DNA from: Rhodeus uyekii
Lineage: Eukaryota > Chordata > Actinopteri > Cypriniformes > Acheilognathidae
NCBI GenBank assembly: GCA_037043235.1
Contig: JAWRVZ010000029.1
Location: 216,001-280,000, forward strand
DNA: 64,000 nucleotides
Direction of reading: 5' to 3'
Shown here piece by piece: positions 24,901 through 39,100 of the stretch. The stretch's first letter is position 1; each line of letters begins with the position of its first letter. The notes under the pieces were generated by a model that worked only from the letters and a program-made list of their open reading frames with translations, was not told the origin of the DNA and did no database searches. Made by a program: the position numbers and the translations under genes.

Positions 24901-27900
24901 AGGACTGCGATACGGGGATCTATGGAGCAAAGCCACGGACAAACCAAAGACCCCGAAAGCCACGAAAGAACAAAAAACATCCCGAACAAACAAAAACACA
25001 AACAATAAAATCACCAGAAGATCTGAGAGGAAAATAACAACAACAGAAAAATGCAATCAACGCCAAAGCGAGCCACACGCCTCACACATTTGCACGTGCA
25101 CACACACAGACAAACATACACACACACGCACTCACATATGCACACACGCAGAGAGCTAGAGCAACATTGTTTCACATGCTGTGAGAGAAACATGAAAGTA
25201 CGCTGAAGGAGAGATGCAGTGATGTGTCAGAACGAATATAAGACAAGCCTTTTATCCACAGAAATATAGGATTATTAGCAGCAATAATCAGAGCGGCAGC
25301 ACAAGGGCTCCCCCTAAAGGGCTCCACTTGCTGCACTTATCGCACATTACATACTTTTTATTGCACAGTGACATTTATTTGTTGAGATTAACAATCAGAA
25401 TGAAACAATGAAAGGATGGTCTTTATAGAAGAGCATTTAAAGTGCCACTATGCTATTTTAAATGTTATTTATTTTATTTTATTTTGAAGGTCTTCTACAA
25501 AATCTTATTTACTATGTAGCTTTCTAAAATTAGTTATGTGGATACATTTTAATTGTTCCAATGCAAGCATTTCTTTACAAAAACTAAAATGTATGTTGGA
25601 ATGGGTAGAGAAAGAGAAGTAGCCAATATACATGTGTGTGCAAAAGCTGGAATCTAGACGAAGCGTAAAAATAAATAAAAGATGGTTTGGATGTTTTTTG
25701 GTCACTCCATATTTCCCATTCGTCCATTAGTGTATTTCAAATTGTTAGTGACTAATTTAGTATTATAACATGTGGAAACAGTAATAATTGAGAACGAGTA
25801 AGTGATACTGTATATAATACCATTATATTTGTTTATTTTGGTTCAGATAAATCTGTTAGAACAGAACAGCTGAGACTGAAGTGAATTAATGGGTAAGGTG
25901 GGTAGTTTAATAGTAGTGAGGGTGAAGATTATGGAGGAGGAAAGGCTCTGGCCGCACAGCTCTCCGGTTTAAGGATCTTCTGTAAGCGAGGACCGTGGGC
26001 AGTGTAAAGCCCATTCACACTGACAGTGATATACAGAACAGCTCAAATGTTTGGGGTCTGTAAGATTTGTTCTATTGTCTTTTTGTTTTTATTATTAATA
26101 CATTAATTCAGCAAAGATGCATAACATTTATCAAAACGGACAGAAAACATTATAAATGTCTTTACTGAAGGATCATGACACTGAAGACTGGCGTAAAATG
26201 CTGAAAATTCAGCTTTGACCTCAGGAATAAATTACATTTTAAACATATTACAAAAGTTATTTTAAAATGTAATAACATTTAAACACAATAATACTGTATC
26301 AAATTAATGCATCCTTGGTGATTATAAGGGAATATAAAAAAATATTACCAACCCTAAATGTTTGAACACTAGTGTATTTTTAGTGAAAGTGTTCATATTG
26401 CCGGATGTCCTAACGTTACTGATGGGCTGCACGATCTGATCACAAATGGGGTGATTGCCACTAAAAAGGGGTGTAGGATCTCCTGTTGGAGACAGATCTC
26501 AACTCCTATTGGTAGTCGCCAGATCGTGTTGCAGCTCATTTGCATAAAGTTAAACTTGGTTGCGTCATCCGTTACCTCAGATCAGCAGCTCTCATTGACT
26601 ACTTTTTCATGCACCTTCATAATGTGATTAGTGAGATTTAGGCAATATAGCGATTAAACTTTACCTTATGCAAACGTATTACTTGGATCAAATTAATGCG
26701 ATTAAGCTCACAAACCATAATAGCAGTAATATATGTGGCGTATGCTGCTTTAAATAACAATAAGCAGTCATGTAAACACTTTAATTGCATCTTTCCCACT
26801 TTAATCAAAGTTCATGCGTGTACACAAATATTCTACCTGAAGATGCGTAAATCACATTTTTGGGGTTCTGAAGAAGCGGAGATTACGTTGACAATGTTGT
26901 GCGACGAATATAATGCAGTACATTGACGGTCATAAACATCAGAACGAAGACACTTTATGTGCGTCACTGCAAAAATCAGATTTTCTGCATGATTGGCCCA
27001 GATCAGTGACTGCCTGGTCAAGCCTGCGTCTCCAGTTAAATAGTGCTTGTATTACGCATAATTTTACTAATTCCAACAGGTTTCGCAAAACGTATATTCC
27101 AGTAGCAGGAATATTAGTCTACTGTCACTTTAAGAGTTTATGCATGGATCCTGTATACCGTTACACAACATAAGTTATCTTTCTCATCCATTTACCTTCC
27201 AAAACTGACTGTGAGACACTCATTTTGGTACTTGCAACTCACAAGGAGAGTCGGATTGAGAGTTGCAAGTACCAAAATGAGTGGCTCACAGTCAGTTTTG
27301 GAAGGTAAATGGTTGAGAAAGATAACTTATGTTGTGTAACGGTATACAGGATCCATGCATAAACTCTTAAAGTGACAGTAGACTAATATTCCTGCTACAG
27401 TCTGTCATATAAATCAAATGAACAAAAAGAAAATCAATCTATGATCTTGACTGAATAATTTTTGTAACTGTAAGCATTAATCGTTTTTTCATTTTTACAA
27501 GACTATACAGTGTTATAGTTTAATTTCTATAGTATTTCTGATCTGAAGACTAACCAATTGCAAGACCCACTAGAAAAACCTAAAGCCGTGTTTATTTCAT
27601 ATCTCTCTCTATTCTATTGCCTATATTTGTGCTGTCGTTCGCAACTGTATTTGTTCTTATTTAATTACTGACTTTTTAGTTATGGATTATTTATTCAAAT
27701 GTAATTTTGCATTGAAGAAAATTTGATTTTAGTTTTCTAAGCTGTCAATTATAAATCGGACTCAGACACACTTACAAAAAAAAGTGGAATATGACCACAA
27801 TTCTCAGTGAATAATCAGAATAATGAATATTGCATGGAGTAAATCCTTACTATGACTTTTGGAAATAATCCCATTATCATGCACATGTAAAAGTAGTCGA

Positions 27901-30900
27901 TGAAAATCAATGACTTCTGGGGACTTTTTTACTTACTTTCTACAGAACACAAGATCCAGAAACTTCCATGAGCCGAGAGCTGATTATGATTGTGTTAATT
28001 CATGTTCAGGGTCTAGATAATGTATGACGGTGAAATCTACTGCTTTTCCCCTGAAAAAAGTAGAGCTGCATCTGAAATCGAGAGTTGGTACTACAATTTA
28101 AGTTGAATTATTTTATGACCATTAAAAAAAGTATGTTCTATACAGTATGAATGAAATATGAAACACTACATCCGCCATGTTGTTACAGTCATGTGACCAA
28201 CCAACATCAGATGTGTTGCTTCACTGCCATTCATAAACCCTCTCCTGTGGCCTTATGGGATAGTAAAGAGTCCACTGAATGCACACTTTAGTTTTCTGGG
28301 GATTTTTCGCCTACTGTGTTTCGAACACCATACATTGAGGCAAGCTACTCTTTTGGCGAATATTTTTTTTGCACACTATTTATTAGGGAAGTATTCGATT
28401 TCAGATGCAGCGAAGATGTTTCCTACTTGTGATGGACATGAGATGATTCACAGTAAAAGGGACAGAGCAAAGAGAAGAGCCCAGAAATGGCCCTGGAACC
28501 ATAGAAGAGTTATTAGAGATGCTGACTCTTTCCATACAACGAAACAACACCATAAAAGTGGTCTATTCAATACCTTCATGGTGGTTTTGTGGTCACTATG
28601 AACTCTCGTTGTACAGAAAGAGCCGTTTCAATGGGAAAATAAAGAGCATTGAAGTTTAGAACGACATGAGGGCGAGAAAATAAAGGAAGAAGTTTCATTT
28701 TTGGTCATATGCAATTCAGATCAGGCTTTGAGAGAGCGGCTCTCCCTTTTACTGTGGGTGTCTTTTAGTGGTGGTGGGGGGGTGTGAGGGATGAGGCTGA
28801 GGTCAGGGCTGAGTGGGTGGACACAAGGGGACAGTGGTCCTGGTGAAATCCTCACCATTCCTTGGGTAATGAGCCAGCTGTCTATGGGCTCCAACTCAGC
28901 GTTAGGACCCTTTACATTCGGCTAAATCAACAACAGAAAACACCTTACAGACGTGAAGAAGAGCAAAGCACCCACCCCAAACCAGCACACAGACATGTGG
29001 TCTCCTCCGTCTTCAGGAGAACTGAAGCGGGGGTCGTTTAAGGCAAGAGAAATGTAACTCTGAGTCAATGAACTAAGGTAGATGGAGTGGGAAAACAAAC
29101 AAAATAGAGGGGGAAAATAAGTGTAAACTTTGACCCATGGGCTGATCGGGATGCACTGCACCTCTAATCCACGACCGTTACGTAACCTCGGTCGATTTCA
29201 ACACAAAGTGTGTCTGGTGGCAGTGATTCAATCAGTCTAAAATCATTTCCTAAAGTTAATTCAAAAACATTTCTGAGCAATAATAACAGCGACTTTTGCC
29301 TTGGCAAACATCACTAATAAATATGGGATATTATTTTGTGCTCAGATCAATACTTTCCTTTTCAGCAATAATTACACATTACACATAGTGATTTGTATAG
29401 ACTTCTTATTGTGTAAGATAATCATGTAAAATATAAATGTGTGATATTTGTCAAGGTGATCTGAGTGCAAAAGCCAGTTTCTGGAAGAAAAAACTAAATT
29501 TTCTCCATAGAAAAACAATTTGTAATGATAATTTATAAACCTTCAAAGACGGTCCTACTGTGAGCTACGAGGCTGTAAATCGAAAGCATTTGTTTTGCCT
29601 AAAACCGTCTTTAAATAAACCTGGTTTATTTCAACTTAAGCTTTAAAATATTTGTGTTTCACAGCAGAATTTGTGGTGAAAAACTACATTACCCATGATG
29701 CAATACAGAAAATTCCACTCAAACACTTAAATATATACACTTAAACATATTTTGTATATTGTAAAGATAATGTTTACATGTTCAACCCTTTAAAATGGGT
29801 AGTTTTAAATTTCTAAGCATTTTTAATTTGATTATGCTGTTTGCAAAGCTTCGTGGGACTGTAGTTCCTTCCATCACTAAAGACATTAAGTACATAATCA
29901 TGTAGCTTTACAGTTTAGTCCGACTTAAATTCCTCTTTGAGTCAAAGAAAGAGGGGGGTGAAAACTAATGCACTCTATAACACAATGAAAAAAGCCTCAG
30001 TAAAAATTAACAAATTAAGACAATGTATGATTAAATTAATATTTAATAGAAAACAAAACTGCTTCATTGCTTATTAATACTTGACTTTCCTCCAAAAATG
30101 TCCAACAAGCAGAAACTAATTATTTCAAAGAGAGGAATATAATTTAGCACTTATAAAATGACGCATAATGTTGGTCCCCAAAAACTTGAATGAATTAATA
30201 ATTAAGAACTTATTTTTAACTGTACCTTTTAATGATTAACATGTATGTTATGCTTCAAAATATGATATTACAAAGCACCAAATCCCATTTTTATAGTCAT
30301 TAAATGGAAAACTTTCTTGAAAACGGCTTTTTAACACCACATCAAACCAACAATGAGTTCATTACTAAGATCTTTTTCCGTATCACCGACGCTCTTATTT
30401 GTCATTGACCCTTAAACTGTGTTAGAAGCTTTCATCATCTTTCATTAAACCAAACATCAGAGTTTTACTGCAGCAACAATAACTGTAGAGGTGTTTTGTA
30501 AGGAACTTATATAACAGCGTGCTCTTGTGCAGACAGACATTTTCAGCCAAAACCAAACCCAAGCTAATCTGCCAGCACTTCTCCAGTCCGATCTGGGCAT
30601 TAACAAGCCGTGGCATGTCCAGGACTATCTGTGAATATGTAATTTTGTGTTCTGACACGGAAACCTCATAGTGCCATTATGAGTCAGAAACAACAGCAGC
30701 ATTTTTATACCTAAAGTGACTATGAGTGACATGCAAAGGTAGAGGACTAGAAATGTGTTAAATCGCATGCTGCAGGGACGCATATATCTGTAGACCGAAA
30801 CCCGGAAACGAGTTTGCATTTTAGTACCTCTGTCAAGTCAATGGGTTATTTGAATCTGTATTGTTTTTTGGGGGGTGAAATGCCTGAAAAAAGTCTGTGG

Positions 30901-32885
30901 TGAACACAAGCTAAAGATACTTTCACTTTTTATTGTGTACACGACACAAAATACATCAGTACTACCCTTTAGTGAGGACTTTAAAGCTTTATTTGTCTTT
31001 TAAAAGGTGGTTGACAACTAGTGCTTAAATGATCAGCTGAAAACATTAGTCTGCTTTCACGTCCTCTTGCAAACTATTATAACTCTAACTTCCAGGTAAA
31101 CAAAGAAGTGTCTTAGTGACGGTGAAGTTATGCAACCGTGGTGTAGTTTATTTACCTTTTGACTTACGCTTTAAAAATCCTAAAAGTTGACTTAATTTGT
31201 GAAGATTATCAGTATGAACAAAACATGTTCGAATCTTAAACCGTTGTTGGTCATAAAGTTTATATTCTGAAGACGAAGGAACAATCCTGTTGAGTTTTAA
31301 CCACTCTGATCATGACAACTGGGTTGGCCTAAAATATATGCCATTCTTGCACCACTCTTTTAAAACAAGAGCGATTTCCTGAGAAACGGTAAGGTCTAGA
31401 CTGCACTAAAGTCCTGTTTACACCTGCTATTAAGATGGGTTTTGGTCAATCGGGTCACAAGTGAACGAGGGAAAGACATTGCTGTTTACACCTGGTGTTT
31501 TAATCCGTATCCTTTGTCCACTTTTAACCACTTCTGTCCTGATTTCTTCGAGGGGAGGGTCTGTGAGCGGAGGTCTTTCGGATCTTTTGATCTAAATGGA
31601 GCTTGCGCACGGAGATGACGGAAAAACACGCAGAGCAGCAGCTTTCGTTTCTGCTCTGACAGCCGCAAGACCAACCGATCGACCAAAACGCATCTAAAAA
31701 CCAGGTGTAACATCAGAGCCTAACATCTAGGAACTGAGTGATCGGAGAGAGAGCATTATCACCACACAAAAACAAAACCATTCATCACTATGAAAGTACA
31801 GAGAAACAACATGCTGAGGAAACTCACCCCGGTGGCATTTTGCTGCCTGATGTCTAAAGCAGACGCCAGGCCAACCAGAGCCTGTGGTTCCTCGTATATA
31901 ACGCTGGAAAATAAGCAAAGAAATGTAGTATTTTTGACTTTTAATGTAGCGTAGATCTTATGTAGCCCCGCCCCCTTTTCAAGGCTCAAACGCTGAACTC
32001 TAAAGGCGTCTCTGAAGTCTACAGCCATAGTAGTGGGGAAGTGGACACTCACCTTTTGCGCTGGTCAGCCAGAGAGCTGGACCTGGTGTGGGCAAACATG
32101 TCAAAGTCATCCTGAGGGTTGTGAGCGGTCAGAGAGCTGAGAGTCCCGCTGACGCTGTCGGCGCCCACGTCTAACGGGAGGAAATCACCTTAAAGTCAAC
32201 TTTGAGTTACATAAAGGACAATTCTTTCACCAAACAAAAACATACTTTATGTTACATGCATTACCTAAGAATGTACTGGTAATATAAGGCAGCTACACTG
32301 GTTTGGTTCAAGATTATACCTAGTTATTGTCCAGTTATTAAGATTAAGATGTGTTTGAGATGCTCACCGAGTCCTGCCAGCTGTGTGGAGAGCGAGGCTG
32401 TGTTTGCAGCCGCAGGAGGAGCAGCAGCAGGAGGCTGCAGGGTGGATGTGGGTGTATGAGTGGGTGTAGCGCTGACCCGAGGACTGACCACTGCTGGTGA
32501 ACCAGGACCCAGATCTATTAGATTATCCTCCTCTGAAGCCTCATTCAGGACCTGTGCATTCACAACACAAACTCACTGATCCAAGTCAACAATCAGCACT
32601 CACCTATTATACTGTATATACTGGCATAATTAATTAATTCACATCATCATGATAATTCAATTACTCAAGAAAAAAAAAAAAAAACTCAAGAAAAAAAAAA
32701 GCAGCAAATTAAAAAGCAATTCAATAGTACTTGAATACCACTGCGTTTTCAGGGACACTGCGTTATGTTCAAGTCATTTAGATAAATATATATTTAAATA
32801 GTTAGAAAAGAAAAGATTATCAGGAAAACATTACACTTAAAATTAAATAACTTATTACATTACACACATACACACATACAAATAC

Positions 32886-32916
<31 letters not shown>

Positions 32917-33076
32917 ATAGTGTGTATTATATACTTTATTTTAATTTTATACATTATTAATTATGAGTGTAATATTTTCATAAAAATCTATGTAATAAAA
33001 AAATTATATATAATATATAATGATATATATAATTTTTATATTAAATAGATTTTTAATGAAAATATTACACCTATAA

Positions 33077-33129
<53 letters not shown>

Positions 33130-36100
33130 ATATAGGAATGATGCTAAAAATTCAGCTTTAATCGCAGGAATAAATTACATTTTAATATACATTAACAAAG
33201 AAAACAGTGACTTAAAAAAATATATTTTTTAACTATTTTTATTTATATATATATATTTATTTATTTACATAACCTATAAATATAATTAGTGAATATTTAA
33301 TGATAAGTAATAACAGTAATATTAATAACAACAATAATAATAATAATAATAATATTTAAGTCTAAAAAAGAATGAGTCAAAAAAATTAATTCAATATTTA
33401 CTAATTTATAATTTTTAAACATTAAATGCATTAAACACATTTTTAAAATCATAATAATAAATGGGCAAATTCACAAACATACAAGGATTACACTTTTAAA
33501 GAAGAGTTTGAGATCTTTTTTATGGAAAAGCTGAAACTGCTACAGAATTAAGGCCTATAATGTATGCGTAAAAAGGAAAAGACAACATGAAATTGTATTT
33601 CTAAGATATCTAGAGTTCAAATGTGACTCTTTCTACATGACAGAGATGCATCATACTTGCCTCTCTCAGCTAAGCATCATGCAAACAATAAAATAACAAA
33701 TGAAAAAACAAACATGAGCAGGCACTTAACAGAGAAACATCGTCACACAAGAACCAATATTCAACAATAATGACAAACACGTAAAAGAGGAACCGTTTCC
33801 ACGTTAAGAAAGCAGTCCTGCGGAGTCAAACTCACCCCGTTGTTTTGTGCTGCTCTGCCTAGCCTGTATCTCTCATACCTGTTAGAGCACAGAGCGCAGG
33901 AGAAATATCAAAAACACTCGTCAAGACTGAGATGAAAGAGATGTTAATGTGTTTTCAGGGCCTGTGCGCTCCGCTCCAAAGCAAAGCAAGTGAAATCAAA
34001 GGCTGACTTCAGAGATGCGTGTCAGCCTCAAGTCAGAGATTCCTCTCGGAGCTGTCAGATAAAGGCTGAAGAGGGAAACTTTCTGAGACGGACACTTCTG
34101 CTCACCTCTCGTAGCGCAGGAAGATGTTGTTTAAATCATCGTTGGCGTGCAGCAGCTCTTCGGTGACCTCTTCGTTCGACACGCGAGAGATGAGCTCCAC
34201 TATCCTGTGCTGCATGGCTCGACACGTCCTGTTCAGCTCCTGAGACACATCATGAAATGCATTATGGGACATTAATCTAGATGAGGACCAACCAAAACAT
34301 ATAGACAAACATGTACAGCACAGGATCAAAGACATGCATTTCGGCGAGATGAGGCGATTCTCCGTTTTTAAATATTGTGCTGCTACTCCCTCTTGTGGTG
34401 ATGTGTAGATTCCTGAAGAAAGTATTAAAGGGATCCTTCAGCCAAAAATACTAATTCTCCCATCATTTCCTCACCCTCATGCCTTGCCCGATGTATATGA
34501 CTTTCTTTCTTCAGGTTAAAACAAGCAAAAGCTTTTAGGAAAATAATAAGAGAAATTGGAAATTTGAATTTTCCAATCTGGAAATGGTTGAAAGTGGACA
34601 AGCTCAAAATATCTTAGCATACATTTACATCTGTATTTAGCGTCATCCACAACGCATTACATACATATAATCCTAACACACACCAATCATTTTACTTCAG
34701 AAGGCACTAATTAATCCACTGTAGTTGTATGGATTACCATCACCATCACTGCATGTGGTTTTTCCAAGCTTCAACTGAGCAGCAGCCATTTACCATTTCA
34801 CTATTTTCCTAAAAATCTTCACTTGTGTTGATCTGAGGGAAGAAAGCCGTACACATTAAGGATGGCATGAGGGTGAGTAAATGATGAGAGAAATGTCATC
34901 TTTGGGTGAATGATCCCTTTTTTGTGGGGTGGTGGCGGCGAAAAAGGATGTTGCATGCTGGATTAGAACTCACAAAGCCAATATGAGCACCATAGCTCAA
35001 TGTGTCTGAGCATCTGTGCTAACTGCTAAACCACGGATCCTTCTTACATAATTTATTTATAGAGATCCAAAAAAAGAAAAGAAAAATAAATTGGTTCACT
35101 CTGAGCAGAATCAGTATTTTAACAGTTCAAATCTTGCATTCCTTAAGCAAAAATGCCCCTCATTCCCAGTTATTTCAGAAAAGTGATAACGTTCTATGTG
35201 TGTAGCTTTTTTGCAAAATGCCTCGCTTTAGAAAGGACATGAATAAACACAATATGAATACATTTTCGTGTTTCAGTGTTCATTTTCGTTCCATGAACCA
35301 GTTCAGAGCCCAGGTAAAAATACACCATCACTTAGGCATATATAGTAATAACTTGAGATATGAGCATTCTGAGATACGAAAAAGCCTTCGAGCATTTTGC
35401 TTTGAGATACAAGTAAATATATGAGATACGAGCAGCTTACAGATGCTGATGCTAGTGGTGGAGCACAGCTCAAGCGCCTCATTTATGGGGTAATTGCATC
35501 TGATCTCCACTAGAGGGACACCTTGGTTTTACAGCGGGGGTTACCGGGGGCGACGAGTGATTCATGAGTATTAAGCTGAGAGCAGCACGAGTTATGAGTG
35601 TTCAATAATAATAAATATGAGCTTCTGAGTTTATCCAATACAGAACATGGGAAGAAACACTATCTACGCTATCCCTCCTCCTCCTCCTAACATGCCGTCA
35701 TTAGCCGCTACTGTATCGTCTGTCTCGAAGGCAAGAACTCATAATTAAAACCACATTTTATTTTATATCACAGGAATCCTTATATACTATAATTTTCTGT
35801 GTGTGTGTCTCTATAGCAATTAAAAACATGTTTTTTCCATTGTTATTAGCACTAATAAGGGAGTTTTTTAGAGGGCTGGAACGGATTAATTTTTTCCCCT
35901 TTATTTCTTGGAGGAAATGATTTGAGATACAAGCAATTCGAGTTACGAACTTAGTCGTGGAACGGATTATGCTCGTATCTCAAGGTATTACTGTATTCTC
36001 TGTAAAGGAGTGGATGCAGTGGGAAAACGTGCAAACCTGGAGTAGTTCGAGATCAGAGGCGTCTTCTTGGCCCGGCACCATCTCCGTCAGCATCTCCGAC

Positions 36101-39100
36101 ATCACTTTAATATTCCCCCGCACAACGTCCAGCTCACTTCTCAGTCTCGCGATCTGTACGCACAAACAAAACATTTCCAAATGAACTACATATATGAAAA
36201 GAAAAATATTGAAAGTATAAACTATAAAGGTTTCTTATATGGAGCACAGTCATAATTGAGCACAGTTTTAGCCATAAACATTAAATTATCGCTGTTTTAC
36301 ATTAGTAAAGATTTTTTTTTAAACTTTTCATAGCAGTAAAGCATCATTTATTCTAAGGTGAGTTGTGAGTCGCGACCTGCTCTGGGTTTGCTGTGATTGG
36401 GCCGGATACGGTTGGGATCTGGGTGGGGTTTAAGTCGGGTGTCGCAGCAGCTGCAGGTATAGGGGCCGCCTGAGCTGCGGTCTTGGGCTGCGTTGGTGCT
36501 TTGTACTTGTGAATGCCTGGATCCACCTCTGGAACTCCCTAGAATAAGACACAAGAAGAAGTGAAGCCAAATCAATGATAACACATATGCAAGAGCCCTG
36601 AGAGTGCCGTGTGTTTCCCACCCGCTGTGGTGTATGGATGGGCGACAAGGCGTCCAGGTCCGCCATGGGAAACTCAATTCCTTTCCTCTTCAGCTCTTCG
36701 TAAATGTGCACGACTCCGGTGAGGTCTGGGCTACTCCTGAACGCATCTGCCCAAGACTGGGGAGAAACACAAAGACAGAGAGATGTCCGGTTCATGTACA
36801 GTTGGCAGGATGAGCGCTGAAAGAGCTGTACCACAGGAAGTGGCTCTAAATTTACACCTAACCAGGTATTATCAGGTAACAGTCAAACTATTTTTCAGCC
36901 AGTAGTAACACATGGTTCTTTAGCAGGTAACAGGAACCATGTCCAGTAATACCTTGAGATACGAGCGTCCCGACATACGAGCAAGCCTTCAAGCTGATTT
37001 TCGCTTTGAGATACGAGTAAATATTTGAGATACGAGCAACTTACAGGTGGTCGAGCACTCGGAGCCCATGCCGCCTTACTCGTTCACTTCACGTGTTCGT
37101 CGACTAAAATAAAAGTGTTCGCGTGAGCAAAAACAGCAGTCGAGAGAAGATTGTATTGCTGCAGATGAGACGTATGCGTAAATTACAGATCTAGAGTTAC
37201 GAGCTCAGCCCTGAAACGGATTATGCTCGTATCTCAAGGCATTACTGTATTTGCACACTGAATTTTGTTAATCACTGTTGCTGATGGCCATTCTTGATGA
37301 ATATACAGTAGCGGAAAACATTAGGGCACGAGCAGATGGGAAAGTAATGCAACATTAAGTGACATTGTTCATAATTCATCTTTCTGCAGCTGAAACACTG
37401 ATCTACTGACATGATACACTGATTCATTGTACTGCATCTTTAAACATGCCTTCTGACGTTCTTGCATGTTTTTTCATGCTATAACTTGTAATAAAGTGGA
37501 AGAAAAAACATGCTTAAACTGAGACATTTCCGGCAAAATGGAATTAATTGTTGGAATTTCATGATAAACGAGACAAAATGTCAAAGCTAAGACTTTATTC
37601 ATATAAGAAGCTACAAGCACAAAGTTCTTTGTGATTATCGGACAGGAGGAACGCTGTAAAACTGCAGACCTGGCAACTCTGGCACAAGGGATTCATTTAA
37701 CGTTGATGTTATAATGTGTTGTGCTCAAACAGTAGAGCATTGGTGCTTTCAACGCCAAGGTCATGGGTTCGATTCCCAGGGAAAGCAAGAACTGATTAGA
37801 ATGTCAATATGTACCTTAAATGCAATGTAAATTTGCCAAATGCATGAATGTAAAAAAAAAAAGTTAAATGATAGGATATAATCAGCCCTGATCATCGGCT
37901 GTTTTTAAGATGGTCAATAATGAAAACAATTGCTTTTATCAGCCGATACCAATTATTATCTGATACACTGGGGCATCCCTAATGCAAATCAATACTTCAA
38001 GACTTTTGATATCAATATGCTTCAGAAAAAGTGTATTGGTTTATGTGAAAACGGTGTAATCCAAATTAACGGAAATTTAATATCCAATTCAAAAACATAA
38101 ATCTTAAATCTGAACTTGAAATAACTACTTTTGTTGTTGTTGTTTTGGCTTGTTTTTTCTTATTTGAAATCATTTTAGGTCATCTTAAGGCCCCTATAAA
38201 GCTTTTGGACTCGTAAAATGGTTATAATTTCCAAATTTGGAATAACAGATCCTCTGTATGTTAGGGATATCCTTGTTGTTTAATGGTGGGACATTTTACA
38301 GGTTGAAATATGATCTGACCATTGGATTTAGGAGGACGCAAAAGTACACAAAATGCAGCTATGCATTGTATAACATTCTGGAAACAGTCTACTTTACACG
38401 GAGTCAGTCTGATTCTGTAATGGCTTTCAGTCAACTAGAATTAACGTGATTGTAAGCTGCCTCATAGGGCAGGTTCATCTGACCTAGTTTCCATTCTGAA
38501 TGCAGCATCGGCCATCAAAGGTGCTTTCTGAAGGCCATTACTGCACAGAAAAAAGGAGGAAGAGTTCACTCAGTTCACCTGAATCAGTGACAGCACTTTG
38601 TCTTGCACTATAGCAGGAGGGTTGGTCTTCGGAGTGATGATCTTCACCATGACACCTTCGATGAAGTCCCTGTTGGCGATGTGGACGTGAAAACGGTGGC
38701 CACAGTTTTTCACGCAAGTCTCCAGCACCTAGAGAAGACAATTATGGGATTATCGATCATTTATACAAGTCAAAGCTTGCAGACGACAGCATAAAACCGC
38801 ACTTCCAGCTAGCTTAATCCATCCAAATGTCAACAATTATTTAAATGTCAAAACAGCCTCTGGCAGGCCTGGAGGAGACGTTTCCCGAGCACTCAGCCGC
38901 CAATAACTATTAAAGGTGCAGAGCATCAGACCAAAAACAGATTTTGCTTCCTGACAGTATGAGCACAAGGGTTTAGATGAAAGTGAGGAACTCACAGTTA
39001 GAGCCAGCATCACTTCACGGAAGTTCCTGTTGCCGTTGAGTCTCTTTTTCAGCGCACGCATGGCATCTTTGGGCCTGTGGGGGCAAACAGTGTAGATATT

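Noticed and set aside
36430..36834. 134-codon frame spanning two tom1l2 exons
   Set aside because: It joins exon 5 in frame to exon 6 out of frame through an unspliced 83-nt intron; the separate exons give the conserved protein.
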